DNA from: Algimonas porphyrae
GTDB lineage: Bacteria; Pseudomonadota; Alphaproteobacteria; Caulobacterales; Maricaulaceae
Assembly (NCBI RefSeq): GCF_041429795.1
Contig: NZ_CP163424.1
Coordinates: 1,924,001 to 1,988,000, forward strand
Direction: 5' to 3'
Length of the DNA: 64,000 nt
The position numbers were made by a program, and so were the translations under genes. Each line of letters starts with the position of its first letter. The stretch's first letter is position 1. Shown one piece after another: positions 42,880-53,480 of this stretch. Below the pieces are notes generated by a model that did no database searches, was not told the origin of the DNA, and saw only the letters and a program-made list of their open reading frames with translations.

Positions 42880-44622
42880 GTGAGCTCTAAAGACTCCCCG
42901 ACCGAAATTTCACCCGATGCCCCGGTGGAAACGACTTTCACTGAACTTGGCCTCGACCGCCGCATCCTGAAAGCGCTGGGCGATATTGGCTATGAAACGC
43001 CGACGCCTATCCAGGCAGAGGCCATTCCCGCTGCCATGCAGAACCGCGATGTTCTGGGTATCGCCCAAACCGGCACCGGCAAGACAGGCGCCTTTACCCT
43101 GCCGACCATGAACAAGTTGGCGACGGGGCGCGCACGCGCGCGTATGCCGCGCTGCCTGATCGTCTGTCCGACACGCGAGCTCGCGGCACAAGTTGCCGAA
43201 GATGTGGAAGCCTACGGTAAATACCTCAAGCTCGAAATGGCGCTGCTGATTGGCGGCGTGTCATTCGGTGAGCAGGACAAGAAGCTGACCAAAGGCGTCG
43301 ATATTCTGATCGCAACGCCGGGTCGTCTGCTCGACCAGTTCGAACGCGGCAAAATCCTGATGACGGGCGTTCAGACGCTGGTCGTCGACGAAGCCGACCG
43401 CATGCTCGACATGGGTTTCATCCCGGATATCGAGCGCATCTTCGAGATCACACCATTTACGCGGCAGGTCCTCTTCTTCTCCGCGACGATGCCGCCGGAG
43501 ATCAAGCGCTTGGTCGATCAGTTTCTGCACCAGCCGGTGACAGTTCAAATCGCGCGGCGCAACTCGACCGCCAAAACAGTGACCCAACGCATTGCGCGTG
43601 TCCCGTCGTCAGATGGCAAGTTGAAGCGAAATGCCCTGCGCTGGATCATCGAGCAGGAAGAGGTCGATAGCGGCATCATCTTCTGCAATCGCAAGAAGGA
43701 TGTCGACATCGTCGCCAAGTCGATGACCAAATATGGCTATAATGCCGAACCGATCCATGGTGATCTGCCGCAGAGCGTGCGCACAAAGACTCTTGAGAAA
43801 TTCAAGAGTGAGGACATCAAGTTCCTCGTCGCCTCCGACGTGGCGGCGCGCGGTCTGGATGTTTCCAGCGTCAGCCATGTGTTCAATTACGATGTCCCTT
43901 TCCATTCCGAGGATTATATTCACCGCATTGGCCGTACAGGCCGGGCGGGCCGTGAAGGCGACGCCATCATGCTGGTCGCGCCGCTGGACGACAAGAATTA
44001 CGAGGCGATCCTTGACCTGATCGATCGGGACTCGATTGACGAAATCGATATTCCCGACGTTGACAACTTCCCGCGCGAAGGCCGCGGCGGCGGTCGGGGA
44101 CGCTCTTCTGGTGGGTCCCGCGGACGCTCAGGAAGCAGCGGTTCACGCGGCGGACGGTCGAGTGGTAGCCGCGAGCGGAAACCTGCTCGCAAGGCTGCAG
44201 CAGACGAGCGCGAAGATACGCCTTCCAAGGAGCAAGCCGAGGAACGCGAAAACGCCAAGCCTCGCCGTAGCAAAGACAGCCGATCCAATGCCGGGACCCA
44301 GCGCACTCGCAAGGCTCCCGGCCGCAAGACTGCGAAGTCCGACGATGCGAATGACCGCGTTACGCCGAACGCGTCTTCTCAGGAAGACAAGACCGAAACC
44401 AAGCGCGCCTCAAGCCGCTCCCGCCGCGCGCCCAAACGCGAGACAGATTCAGAGACGCCGAAGAAATCGCAATCCCGTAGCCGCAAGTCCGCTGACTCGG
44501 AGACTGAGACGCCAAAACCACGCAAATCATCTGCGCGGAAAAGCGAACCTCGCGGCAAACGTGAATCCGGCGGCAAGGATGCCGGTTTCGGTGGAGACGT
44601 TCCAGCTTTCTTCCGGAATTAG
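42880..44622 (+). CDS. DEAD-box ATP-dependent RNA helicase, RhlE-like, with long basic RG/S-rich tail
   Basis: A 580-residue helicase. The core (about 15-385) has the Q motif (PTPIQ), AQTGTGKT, PTRELA, TPGRLLDQ, VDEADRMLD, FSATMP, and HRIGRTGRAG. From about residue 392 the tail is low-complexity: RGGGRGRSSGG-type repeats, then nearly 160 residues rich in K/R, S, E and P. Such tails bind RNA non-specifically and may promote condensates. The start is a GTG. RhlE-type helicases assist ribosome assembly and mRNA decay, often in the cold. It is monocistronic and convergent with guaA. Confidence 0.93.
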   Translation: MSSKDSPTEISPDAPVETTFTELGLDRRILKALGDIGYETPTPIQAEAIPAAMQNRDVLGIAQTGTGKTGAFTLPTMNKLATGRARARMPRCLIVCPTRELAAQVAEDVEAYGKYLKLEMALLIGGVSFGEQDKKLTKGVDILIATPGRLLDQFERGKILMTGVQTLVVDEADRMLDMGFIPDIERIFEITPFTRQVLFFSATMPPEIKRLVDQFLHQPVTVQIARRNSTAKTVTQRIARVPSSDGKLKRNALRWIIEQEEVDSGIIFCNRKKDVDIVAKSMTKYGYNAEPIHGDLPQSVRTKTLEKFKSEDIKFLVASDVAARGLDVSSVSHVFNYDVPFHSEDYIHRIGRTGRAGREGDAIMLVAPLDDKNYEAILDLIDRDSIDEIDIPDVDNFPREGRGGGRGRSSGGSRGRSGSSGSRGGRSSGSRERKPARKAAADEREDTPSKEQAEERENAKPRRSKDSRSNAGTQRTRKAPGRKTAKSDDANDRVTPNASSQEDKTETKRASSRSRRAPKRETDSETPKKSQSRSRKSADSETETPKPRKSSARKSEPRGKRESGGKDAGFGGDVPAFFRN

Positions 44623-44811
44623 ACCTCCAGCACTTTTGCCGTCTTCCGGGATGAAGAAGCGCGCTCGGGACTCCGCATTCAGGCCTTTCAGCCTTGCCGT
44701 CAGATCGGCACGCGTCGAGACATCGTGATCGGCAAATCCGTTTCTTGGGGGCGTCGACGAAAGGCCTAGATCGAAGCACCGTGGCTTAGCATATCACAAT
44801 GGATCAGTTCC

Positions 44812-46383
44812 CTACTCCCATTCGATCGTTCCGGGCGGCTTGGACGTCACATCATAGACGACCCGGTTCACACCGCGCACTTCATTGATAATGCGCGTGG
44901 CTGTCTCGCCTAGAAAATCGTGGCTGTAAGGATAATAGTCCGCCGTCATGCCGTCGGTTGAGGTCACGGCCCGCAAAGCCAGGACATAGTCATAGGTACG
45001 GCTATCGCCCATAACGCCGACAGTCTGTACGGGCAGCAGTACGGCAAAGGCCTGCCAGATGTCATTGTAGAGCCCGTGTTTGCGGATCTGATCGAGATAG
45101 ACGGCGTCGGCTTCGCGCAGAATATCGAGCCGCGCCTTGGTGATCTCGCCGGGGCAACGAATGGCAAGGCCCGGGCCCGGGAACGGGTGGCGTTCCACGA
45201 AGTCCTTGTGCAGGCCGAGCTCACGACCAAGCGCCCTCACCTCATCCTTGAACAATTCGCGCAAGGGCTCGACAAGTTCTAGGTCCATCCGCTCTGGCAG
45301 GCCGCCCACATTATGGTGGGACTTGATGGTGACGCTCGGACCGCCATCGAAGGAAACAGATTCGATCACGTCGGGGTAGAGCGTACCTTGGGCGAGGAAC
45401 TTCGCGCCGCCGATGGTCTTGGCTTCGCGCTCAAAAATGTCGATGAAGGTTCCGCCGATGATCTTGCGCTTGCGCTCCGGGTCGGACACGCCCTCCAGCA
45501 GCGATAGGAATTCATCGCCTGCATCGACATGGATCAGATTGATGTCGTAGTGATCGCGAAACAGTGCTGTGACCTGATCGCTCTCGCCCTTTCGCATCAT
45601 GCCCGTATCGACATAGACGCATGTCAGCTGATCGCCGATGGCCTCATGGATCAGCACAGCTGCAACAGAACTGTCGACCCCGCCGGACAGTCCGCAAATA
45701 ACTTGGCCGTCACCAACCTGATCGCGGATCGCCTGCATCATTTCGCCTTTGAAGGCGGCCATCGTCCAATCGCCTTTGAAACCGGCAATCGTGTGCGTGA
45801 AGTTACGCAGAATGAGTGCGCCATTTTCCGTATGTACAACTTCGGGGTGGAACTGGACGCCGTAAAAGCGACGCGCTTCATTAGCAATGGCGGCCAAGGG
45901 TGCGTTCGGGCTTTTTGCAATGATTTCAAACCCGTCCGGCATGTCGCTCACGCGATCACCGTGACTCATCCAGACCTGCTCCCGTTCCGTCAGCCCGGCA
46001 AAGAGTGGCGATACGCCCGTCTTTTCCAGATAGGCTCGACCAAATTCCTGCTCATCGGATTTTTCGACGGCTCCGCCGAGTTGAGCCGCCATGAGTTGCT
46101 GACCATAACAGATGCCAAGTACGGGAACCCCGAGCTGGAAGATCGCATCGTCGGCCCGCGGGCTTCCCATATCGGCCACACTGGCCGGGCCACCCGAAAG
46201 AATAAGCGCTTTGGGATTGAAGGCTTTGAGAAAGGCGGCGTCGACCTTGTTGAATGGATGGATTTCCGAATAGACACCGCTTTCACGCACACGGCGGGCA
46301 ATCAGCTTGGTCACCTGTGAACCGAAATCGACGATCAACAACCGTTCATGCTGCTGAATGATCTCGTCATGCTGTTCAGTCAT
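44812..46383 (-). CDS. guaA: GMP synthase (glutamine-hydrolysing) GuaA
   Basis: A 523-residue GMP synthase converting XMP to GMP. The amidotransferase part (about 15-200) has the nucleophile motif GICYGQQ and the HPEV triad segment. The ATP-pyrophosphatase part has the PP-loop [12 protein letters not shown], and the C-terminal dimerisation domain ends in [10 protein letters not shown]. The ATG at 46383 has a GGAAG ribosome site. It is the last gene of ppx-rlmE-guaB-rsmB-guaA and is 12 bp from rsmB. Confidence 0.96.
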   Translation of the reverse strand: MTEQHDEIIQQHERLLIVDFGSQVTKLIARRVRESGVYSEIHPFNKVDAAFLKAFNPKALILSGGPASVADMGSPRADDAIFQLGVPVLGICYGQQLMAAQLGGAVEKSDEQEFGRAYLEKTGVSPLFAGLTEREQVWMSHGDRVSDMPDGFEIIAKSPNAPLAAIANEARRFYGVQFHPEVVHTENGALILRNFTHTIAGFKGDWTMAAFKGEMMQAIRDQVGDGQVICGLSGGVDSSVAAVLIHEAIGDQLTCVYVDTGMMRKGESDQVTALFRDHYDINLIHVDAGDEFLSLLEGVSDPERKRKIIGGTFIDIFEREAKTIGGAKFLAQGTLYPDVIESVSFDGGPSVTIKSHHNVGGLPERMDLELVEPLRELFKDEVRALGRELGLHKDFVERHPFPGPGLAIRCPGEITKARLDILREADAVYLDQIRKHGLYNDIWQAFAVLLPVQTVGVMGDSRTYDYVLALRAVTSTDGMTADYYPYSHDFLGETATRIINEVRGVNRVVYDVTSKPPGTIEWE

Positions 46384-46395
46384 TCGTACTTCCAA

Positions 46396-47670
46396 TCAAG
46401 ACTGGCGTTCCATGACGGCAAAGAAAAAGCCATCCGTGCCGGTCGATGCGGGGGTCATCGTCAAGGTCAGCCCGTCTTCTGACCATGGTTTCGGGCCATC
46501 GACGCCAAATCGTTCTTCGAACACCTCACCCGCACTAAGGAGCGAAAAGCCCTCCGATCGCTCGAGGAAGCTGTAGATCTGGGCTTCATTCTCTTCAGCC
46601 AGCATCGAACAGGTCACATAGAACAGATAGCCGCCCGGTCTCACGAATTGCGATCCTTCGTCGAGAACCGTCACCTGCTCCTTGACCCGGCGTTCCAGAG
46701 CGGACTCAGTCAATCGCCATTTCGCATCGGGCTTGCGTCGCCATGTTCCGACGCCCGTGCAGGGCGCATCGATCAGCACGCGGTCCATCGACCCTTTCAG
46801 CGCGGGTAGCGTTTCGGCTGGCGGCGCGATTACCTCGATGATCGACGCCCCAGCCCGGTCTGCGCGTTGCCAGGTCGGCGCCAGACGGCGCTTGTCGATA
46901 TCGTAAGCGTAAAGCTCGCCGCGATTATTCATGTCTGCGGCTAGTGCCAGGGACTTTCCGCCGCCGCCCGCGCAATAGTCCAGAACCTTGTCGCCAGACT
47001 GCGCCGCGCAAAGCAAACTAACCAGCTGACTGCCTTCATCCTGAATTTCAATTTTGCCGCGCTGGTAATCTGCCGTGGATTGTACGTCGGGATGTCGTCC
47101 GAAGCCGTCAACTGGCGGATGGCGGAGCCCGATCGGCGACAAGATGGTTGGTGTAGCTTCCGTCTGAATATCGCTGCGGATGGCCTTGATCGTATTGACG
47201 CGCATATCCAGGGATGGACGCTGGGCCAGAGCCTGTCCTTCCTGGATCGCCTCGTCCGTGAAATTGTTCTCGAATGCCGGCCAGACCCATTCCGGCACAT
47301 CCGCCCGAACCCAGTCCGGCGCTGTCGCCAGATCGATACGGCCATTCAAATTGGCATGCTCGGCGTCGCTTAACGGTTTGGGGGCATGACGGTCATCGCC
47401 GAAGTCGAGCTGAGGGAGCGATACGCCGCAGCCCCAGACCGTTGCGGCAAAAGCAAGTGCACGCGGACTGTCGTCATCCATACGAAAAGCGAGACTGCTG
47501 CGCTGTCGCAGGGCGTCATAGACGATATTGCCAATCGCCGCCCGGTCCTTGGAACCGGCGAAACGATGCGCTTTCGCCCAGTCCCGCAAAGCCAGAGCAA
47601 CGGGTGTCCGACGCTCAAGAATGTCCTGCAGGACTTCTTCCGCCGCAGCTATGCGCCCGCCCAGTCTCAT
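46396..47670 (-). CDS. rsmB: RsmB/NOP-type RNA m5C methyltransferase
   Basis: A 424-residue cytosine-5 methyltransferase of the RsmB family. The N-terminal NusB-like helical part (about 1-140) and a Rossmann methyltransferase (about 215-424) are seen. The SAM motif is LDYCAGGGGKSLALA, motif IV is DAPCTGVGTWRRKP and the catalytic cysteine lies in VTCSM. Likely target is 16S rRNA C967-type, though the sub-branch in alphaproteobacteria is not fully assigned. It sits between guaB and guaA in the purine operon. Confidence 0.88.
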   Translation of the reverse strand: MRLGGRIAAAEEVLQDILERRTPVALALRDWAKAHRFAGSKDRAAIGNIVYDALRQRSSLAFRMDDDSPRALAFAATVWGCGVSLPQLDFGDDRHAPKPLSDAEHANLNGRIDLATAPDWVRADVPEWVWPAFENNFTDEAIQEGQALAQRPSLDMRVNTIKAIRSDIQTEATPTILSPIGLRHPPVDGFGRHPDVQSTADYQRGKIEIQDEGSQLVSLLCAAQSGDKVLDYCAGGGGKSLALAADMNNRGELYAYDIDKRRLAPTWQRADRAGASIIEVIAPPAETLPALKGSMDRVLIDAPCTGVGTWRRKPDAKWRLTESALERRVKEQVTVLDEGSQFVRPGGYLFYVTCSMLAEENEAQIYSFLERSEGFSLLSAGEVFEERFGVDGPKPWSEDGLTLTMTPASTGTDGFFFAVMERQS

Positions 47671-47697
47671 CGAATCTGGCTCACGCGGACGGACCCA

Positions 47698-49215
<1,518 letters not shown>

Positions 49216-49965
49216 TTAAAGCGAGTCAGGACCGCCCTGTGGTCCGATAAAGCCCTTTGCGACAAGGTAGATTTCCGGTGATCCCTTGCGGGAACTGGCC
49301 GGTTTGGCATGGCGCACAAATTCGAACTGGTCTTTCAGGCGCTTGAGGAGCTGCTCTTCCGTGCCGCCCTGAAAGACTTTGGTCACGAAGTGCCCGCCGG
49401 GTTTCAAAACATCCATCGCGAATTCAGCTGCCGCTTCGACAAGCGCGACGGTCTTGAGATGATCAGTCTGCTTATGGCCGGTCGTATTGGCTGCCAGATC
49501 CGACATGACGAGGTCAGGGGCGCGGTCCAGATGCGCTTTCAAGCGGTCCGGCGCATCCTCCGCCATGAAGTCGAAATGCAGGATTTCGGCGTTGGGCACA
49601 GCTTCCACAGGCAGAATATCAATGCCGACGATACGTTTGGCCCCGCGCTTGAATGCCGCCTGCATCCATCCACCTGGCGCACAACCGAGATCGACGATCA
49701 GCGCATCGCGACCAACAAGCTTATACTTGTCGTCAAGTTCTTCCAGTTTGAAGGCCGCGCGTGACCGGTAGCCCAACTCTTTGGCTTTCTGCACATAAGG
49801 GTCATTAATCTGACGTTCGATCCAGAGCTTGGAACTGATCTTGCGACCGCGGGCCGTCTTGACCTTCTTAGTCAGCATCCGCGTTGCGTTGTCGGCATCG
49901 GGTTTGGTCTGACGACGACGTTTTTCGTCGCTAGGCTTTCCACCGCTCATACGTTTATTCGTCAT
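49216..49965 (-). CDS. rlmE: 23S rRNA (uridine-2'-O)-methyltransferase RlmE
   Basis: A 249-residue RlmE/FtsJ/RrmJ that methylates U2552 of 23S rRNA on the 50S subunit. Catalytic tetrad elements are seen: the SRAAFKL segment, [10 protein letters not shown] (SAM site), [11 protein letters not shown] and [12 protein letters not shown]. The N-terminus has a basic extension of about 40 residues, usual in alphaproteobacteria. It follows ppx by 6 bp and precedes guaB by 60 bp. Confidence 0.95.
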   Translation of the reverse strand: MTNKRMSGGKPSDEKRRRQTKPDADNATRMLTKKVKTARGRKISSKLWIERQINDPYVQKAKELGYRSRAAFKLEELDDKYKLVGRDALIVDLGCAPGGWMQAAFKRGAKRIVGIDILPVEAVPNAEILHFDFMAEDAPDRLKAHLDRAPDLVMSDLAANTTGHKQTDHLKTVALVEAAAEFAMDVLKPGGHFVTKVFQGGTEEQLLKRLKDQFEFVRHAKPASSRKGSPEIYLVAKGFIGPQGGPDSL

Positions 49966-49971
49966 GGCCGC

Positions 49972-51120
49972 TTATCCGTCATCGCGGCCCCTTGCCGGTT
50001 TTGGGCCGTCATTATCTCGGCCATGCCCGATCAGGCCGATCAGCATACCTTCGCGCAAACCACGATCGGCGACACGGATCATCTTTGAAGGCCACATCGC
50101 GCAAACGACATCGATAATCGCACAGCCCGCGACGAGCATACGCGCCCGGTCTGTCCCGATACACGGCTCCTTGGCCCGGTCCTCAGGAGACCGTGACGCC
50201 ATGTCGCGCGCAACATTGACCGCGTCTCGCGATCGTAGCCAGAGGCCGTCCACCTTGTCGCGCTGATAAAATGGCAACTTCAGATGAATACCTGCCAGCG
50301 AGGTAATAGTCCCGCTCGTGCCGATCAGATGGCCGCGGCCATCTTCGAAGGCGCGCGTGAAGCGCGTGTCGCAGCCTTGCTCGCGAATGGCGGCCCTGAC
50401 TGTCTCCTTCATCTCTTCATACCAGTTGTCGCGATCTTCGCGCTCCGGAACCGCGTCGGACAGGGTGACGACCCCAAAAGGCAACGACGCCCAGGCACTG
50501 ATAGGCGGGCGATGAATACGCGTGCTGTCCTGATCCTTGAGCTTGCGAATGTCGACCCAGGAGAGCTCCGTCGATCCGCCGCCAATATCAATGACCAGAG
50601 CGACGTCCTTGGTCGGATCCACCAGTTTGACGCAGCCCATAACGGCTAGACGGGATTCGACGCGCGGCGAAATCACTTCAAGCGCGATTCCCGCCTCGTC
50701 CTTGACGCGTTGCAGAAACTCCAAGCCATTATCTGCCCGGCGGCACGCTTCCGTCGCCACACATCGCCAGCGCTTGACTTGTTTGGACTTCATCTTGCGA
50801 GCGCAGACTTTTAGCGCGTCGACAGCCGCATCCATACTATCCTGTGCAAGCTCGCCACTATGGGCCAGACCCTGACCCAAACGCACAACCTTCGAATAGC
50901 TGTCGATAATCCGAAACCCGTTCGGTGTTTCCCGCGCAATCAGAAGACGGCAGTTATTGGTGCCAAGATCGATCGCGGCAAATGTACTGGCGCGGCGATT
51001 CCCCGTCTGAGGACGCCGCGCACCATTCCTGGGTCTTGCCCGTCTCCGTGCCGTACGCGGCGCAGACTCATCCCGTGGAGTCGGCGCAGGCTCGGATCCG
51101 GACTGCATATCGTCCGGCAT
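49972..51120 (-). CDS. Ppx/GppA-family phosphatase
   Basis: A 382-residue member of the actin-like Ppx/GppA family (exopolyphosphatase / pppGpp phosphatase). Phosphate-binding loops AIDLGTNNCRLLIA and VIDIGGGSTELS and the GTSGTITSLAG motif are clear. The first 45 residues are a basic, disordered-looking extension, and the C-terminal HD-like domain of long Ppx is absent, so it is the short form. Which substrate it prefers cannot be told from sequence. It heads the operon with rlmE and guaB. Confidence 0.9.
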   Translation of the reverse strand: MPDDMQSGSEPAPTPRDESAPRTARRRARPRNGARRPQTGNRRASTFAAIDLGTNNCRLLIARETPNGFRIIDSYSKVVRLGQGLAHSGELAQDSMDAAVDALKVCARKMKSKQVKRWRCVATEACRRADNGLEFLQRVKDEAGIALEVISPRVESRLAVMGCVKLVDPTKDVALVIDIGGGSTELSWVDIRKLKDQDSTRIHRPPISAWASLPFGVVTLSDAVPEREDRDNWYEEMKETVRAAIREQGCDTRFTRAFEDGRGHLIGTSGTITSLAGIHLKLPFYQRDKVDGLWLRSRDAVNVARDMASRSPEDRAKEPCIGTDRARMLVAGCAIIDVVCAMWPSKMIRVADRGLREGMLIGLIGHGRDNDGPKPARGRDDG

Positions 51121-51265
51121 GGCCGTCTTTCTTTTCGCGGTCGCCCGAGTCGCTGCCCTGTCGGGCGCGCCTTTCGGTCGTCCTGCTGTTTCGTGTCCCG
51201 TCGTTGTTAGCGAGCGTTGCCGACAGGTGCAAGGCCGGGTTTAAGCATGAAGCACGCGGTAAAGC

Positions 51266-53014
51266 TCAATGAATATCAATATGATCGTCCAGAAACGACC
51301 AGTCAGGCTCTGGCTCCAAGGCCTCCATGGCCTCATGCTGGGACAGGAATATTCGCCCTGTCAGACGATCAAGGAAAGACGACCGGAACAGGCGCTCCCT
51401 CACCCGACTTTGCATGTCGGAAAAATGAAGCTTGATCCCCGAAGCACGGAGGCGATTATTGATCGTTTCGAGGGAGTTGAGTGCCGACGCATCGATCCGG
51501 TTCACAGCCGTACACATCAGGATCAGATCCGTAAGGTCCTCATGCTTTGAAACGATTCCAGCCACGCGGTCTTCCAGCGTCCGCGCATTGGCATAATAAA
51601 GACTCTCATCGATCCGGAGCGTTTTCACCCGATCACTGGTCTCGACCACGAAACGATCGGCGTCGCGATAATGCTCTGTACCCGGGAACCGTCCGACCAG
51701 GGGCATATGCGGATTGACTGTCGTCCGGATATGAAGCGCCATGGCTAGGACAACGCCGACCAGCACGCCATACTGCACGCCCAGCAGCAAAACGGCCAAG
51801 AAAGTCGCCACAGCCGTCAAACCATCCAGCCGCGAATAGACCCAGGTCCGCCAGATCGACCGGAAATCCAGCAGAGACAGACAGGCAATAATGATCAGGG
51901 CCGCCAGCACGGCCAGCGGGAGCGGTCTGAGCAGCGGGGTCAGGAACATGGCCGTCAGCGCCATCAGGGCCGCGACGATAATGCTTGAAAGCGGAGTTTC
52001 GCCGCCAGCCGAAGCATTGACCGCCGAGCGCGACATGGAGCCGTTTACCGCGTAACCCGACGACCACCCCGCAGCGATATTGGCAGCGCCCAGACCGAAC
52101 AATTCCCGATTGGCGTTGATCGATTCGCGCTTGCGGGCGGCCAGTTCCTGCGCCGTCGACGTGCTATCGACAAAGGCGACGATCGCGATCACAGCCGCCG
52201 GCACGAGCAGGGACTGCATCAAGGACTGTTCGACCCAAGGCAATGCGAAAGGCGGAAGACCGCCGGGGACGTCACCGACAACGGCCAGACCGATCTGTTC
52301 CAGATCCCCTGCCCAGCTGGCGATGATGAAAACCGCAATGATGAAGATCGGCGCCATACGGGACAACATCTTGGCACGACGACTGGACACACCTGCCTTG
52401 ACGAGCCTGTAGGCGATGCTGTTTCGAGCGAGGAAGAACAGCGACAGTGCGGCCCCTCCCACGACCATCGTAATCGCGCTAATCTGTCCGAATTGCTGCG
52501 ACAGGCTCTGGATCATCGACAGAGCAGTCCGTCCACCGCCCTCGACACCCACAATGTGTCGCAACTGGCTCACAATAATCAGAAAAGCCGCGCCCGTGAT
52601 ATAGGCTGACACGACAGGCCGAGAGACGAAATTCATCAGAAAACCCGCCTTGAGGAGGCCAGCCCCGATCAGCATCATGCCGACGATAAAGGCAAGTGCA
52701 GCTGCACCGACGATCCTGGTCTCATCCGGTAGATCAGCAATCGTTGCTGCGGTCATTAATGAAATCACGGCGGTTGGGCCGACATTGAGCTGCCGCGAAC
52801 TGCCGAGTAGAGCATAGGCGACGAGCGGCGTAATCGACGCATAAATGCCGACCTTGGGCGGGAGTCCGGCCAGCAAAGCATAGGCCAGTGACTGCGGAAC
52901 CAGCAAAATGGTGACGACGATTGCAGCCACAACGTCGCTGGAGAACTGCCGCCCATTATAGCCTGACAACCAGCCAAACTGCCGAGTCAGCGCTGTTTGC
53001 ACGACACCACTCAT
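51266..53014 (-). CDS. SulP-family anion transporter with STAS domain
   Basis: About 582 residues from the ATG at 53014; a TTG at 53077 would add 21 and overlap the upstream gene by 26 bp, and I cannot decide between them. About ten to twelve membrane helices (residues about 20-430) include the SulP signatures VPQSLAYALLAGLPP and GPTAVISL, and the GYAVNGSMSRSAVNASAGG segment. A C-terminal STAS domain follows (about 440-555), with the MCTAVNRIDASAL nucleotide-binding-type loop. SulP proteins carry sulfate, bicarbonate or other anions; a sulfate role would suit the cys operon but is not shown. Confidence 0.9.
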   Translation of the reverse strand: MSGVVQTALTRQFGWLSGYNGRQFSSDVVAAIVVTILLVPQSLAYALLAGLPPKVGIYASITPLVAYALLGSSRQLNVGPTAVISLMTAATIADLPDETRIVGAAALAFIVGMMLIGAGLLKAGFLMNFVSRPVVSAYITGAAFLIIVSQLRHIVGVEGGGRTALSMIQSLSQQFGQISAITMVVGGAALSLFFLARNSIAYRLVKAGVSSRRAKMLSRMAPIFIIAVFIIASWAGDLEQIGLAVVGDVPGGLPPFALPWVEQSLMQSLLVPAAVIAIVAFVDSTSTAQELAARKRESINANRELFGLGAANIAAGWSSGYAVNGSMSRSAVNASAGGETPLSSIIVAALMALTAMFLTPLLRPLPLAVLAALIIIACLSLLDFRSIWRTWVYSRLDGLTAVATFLAVLLLGVQYGVLVGVVLAMALHIRTTVNPHMPLVGRFPGTEHYRDADRFVVETSDRVKTLRIDESLYYANARTLEDRVAGIVSKHEDLTDLILMCTAVNRIDASALNSLETINNRLRASGIKLHFSDMQSRVRERLFRSSFLDRLTGRIFLSQHEAMEALEPEPDWSFLDDHIDIH

Positions 53015-53051
53015 TAGGTGGCCACCCGGTGGGAGCGGAATGAGCTCCGGC

Positions 53052-53480
53052 TCAGCAGGTACGGTCTCTTGCGGCAAATTCCATCAATGGCTGACGGATC
53101 TGTTCAAGCGAATAGCCGGCGTCAGACAGCGCCTGCATGACGGAGTCGATGCCCATCCTGTCGACATGGGCGAACGCCCAGAGTGCGGCAGAGCGCATGC
53201 CCGACGCACAATAGGCCACGATGGGACGAGGGGTCGTGTCGTAGGCTGTCATTGATGCCTCGATCAGACCGGGTGTGAGCGCACCGGCCATGGGAATATG
53301 GAAATAATCGATCGACGCACTCAAGGCCGCTTGCTCCATTTCATCCGATGCAGGCTGGAGCGGCGCTTCGAAATCGGGGCGATTATTGATGATGCTCATC
53401 ACGCCCTGCTCGGCCAGCGCTGCAAGCTGGGCCGGCATGAGTTGTCCCGTCACGAACACATCTCCGGGCAGTTCCTTCAT
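53052..53480 (-). CDS. TIGR01244/DUF442-family phosphatase-like protein
   Basis: A 142-residue protein of the family often called beta-lactamase-hydrolase-like or TIGR01244, with a tyrosine-phosphatase-like fold. The P-loop reads YCASGMRSA (C-x5-R), and the N-terminal segments VTGQLMPAQLAALAEQG and INNRPDFEAP are typical. Related domains are linked to sulfide oxidation and to persulfide dioxygenase genes; its own activity is uncertain. It overlaps the tkt stop by 4 bp and adjoins the SulP gene. Confidence 0.85.
   Translation of the reverse strand: MKELPGDVFVTGQLMPAQLAALAEQGVMSIINNRPDFEAPLQPASDEMEQAALSASIDYFHIPMAGALTPGLIEASMTAYDTTPRPIVAYCASGMRSAALWAFAHVDRMGIDSVMQALSDAGYSLEQIRQPLMEFAARDRTC

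Noticed and set aside
44623-44811. Possible small gene between the helicase and guaA
   Set aside because: The frames here are short continuations of shadows, with no ribosome site or recognisable product.
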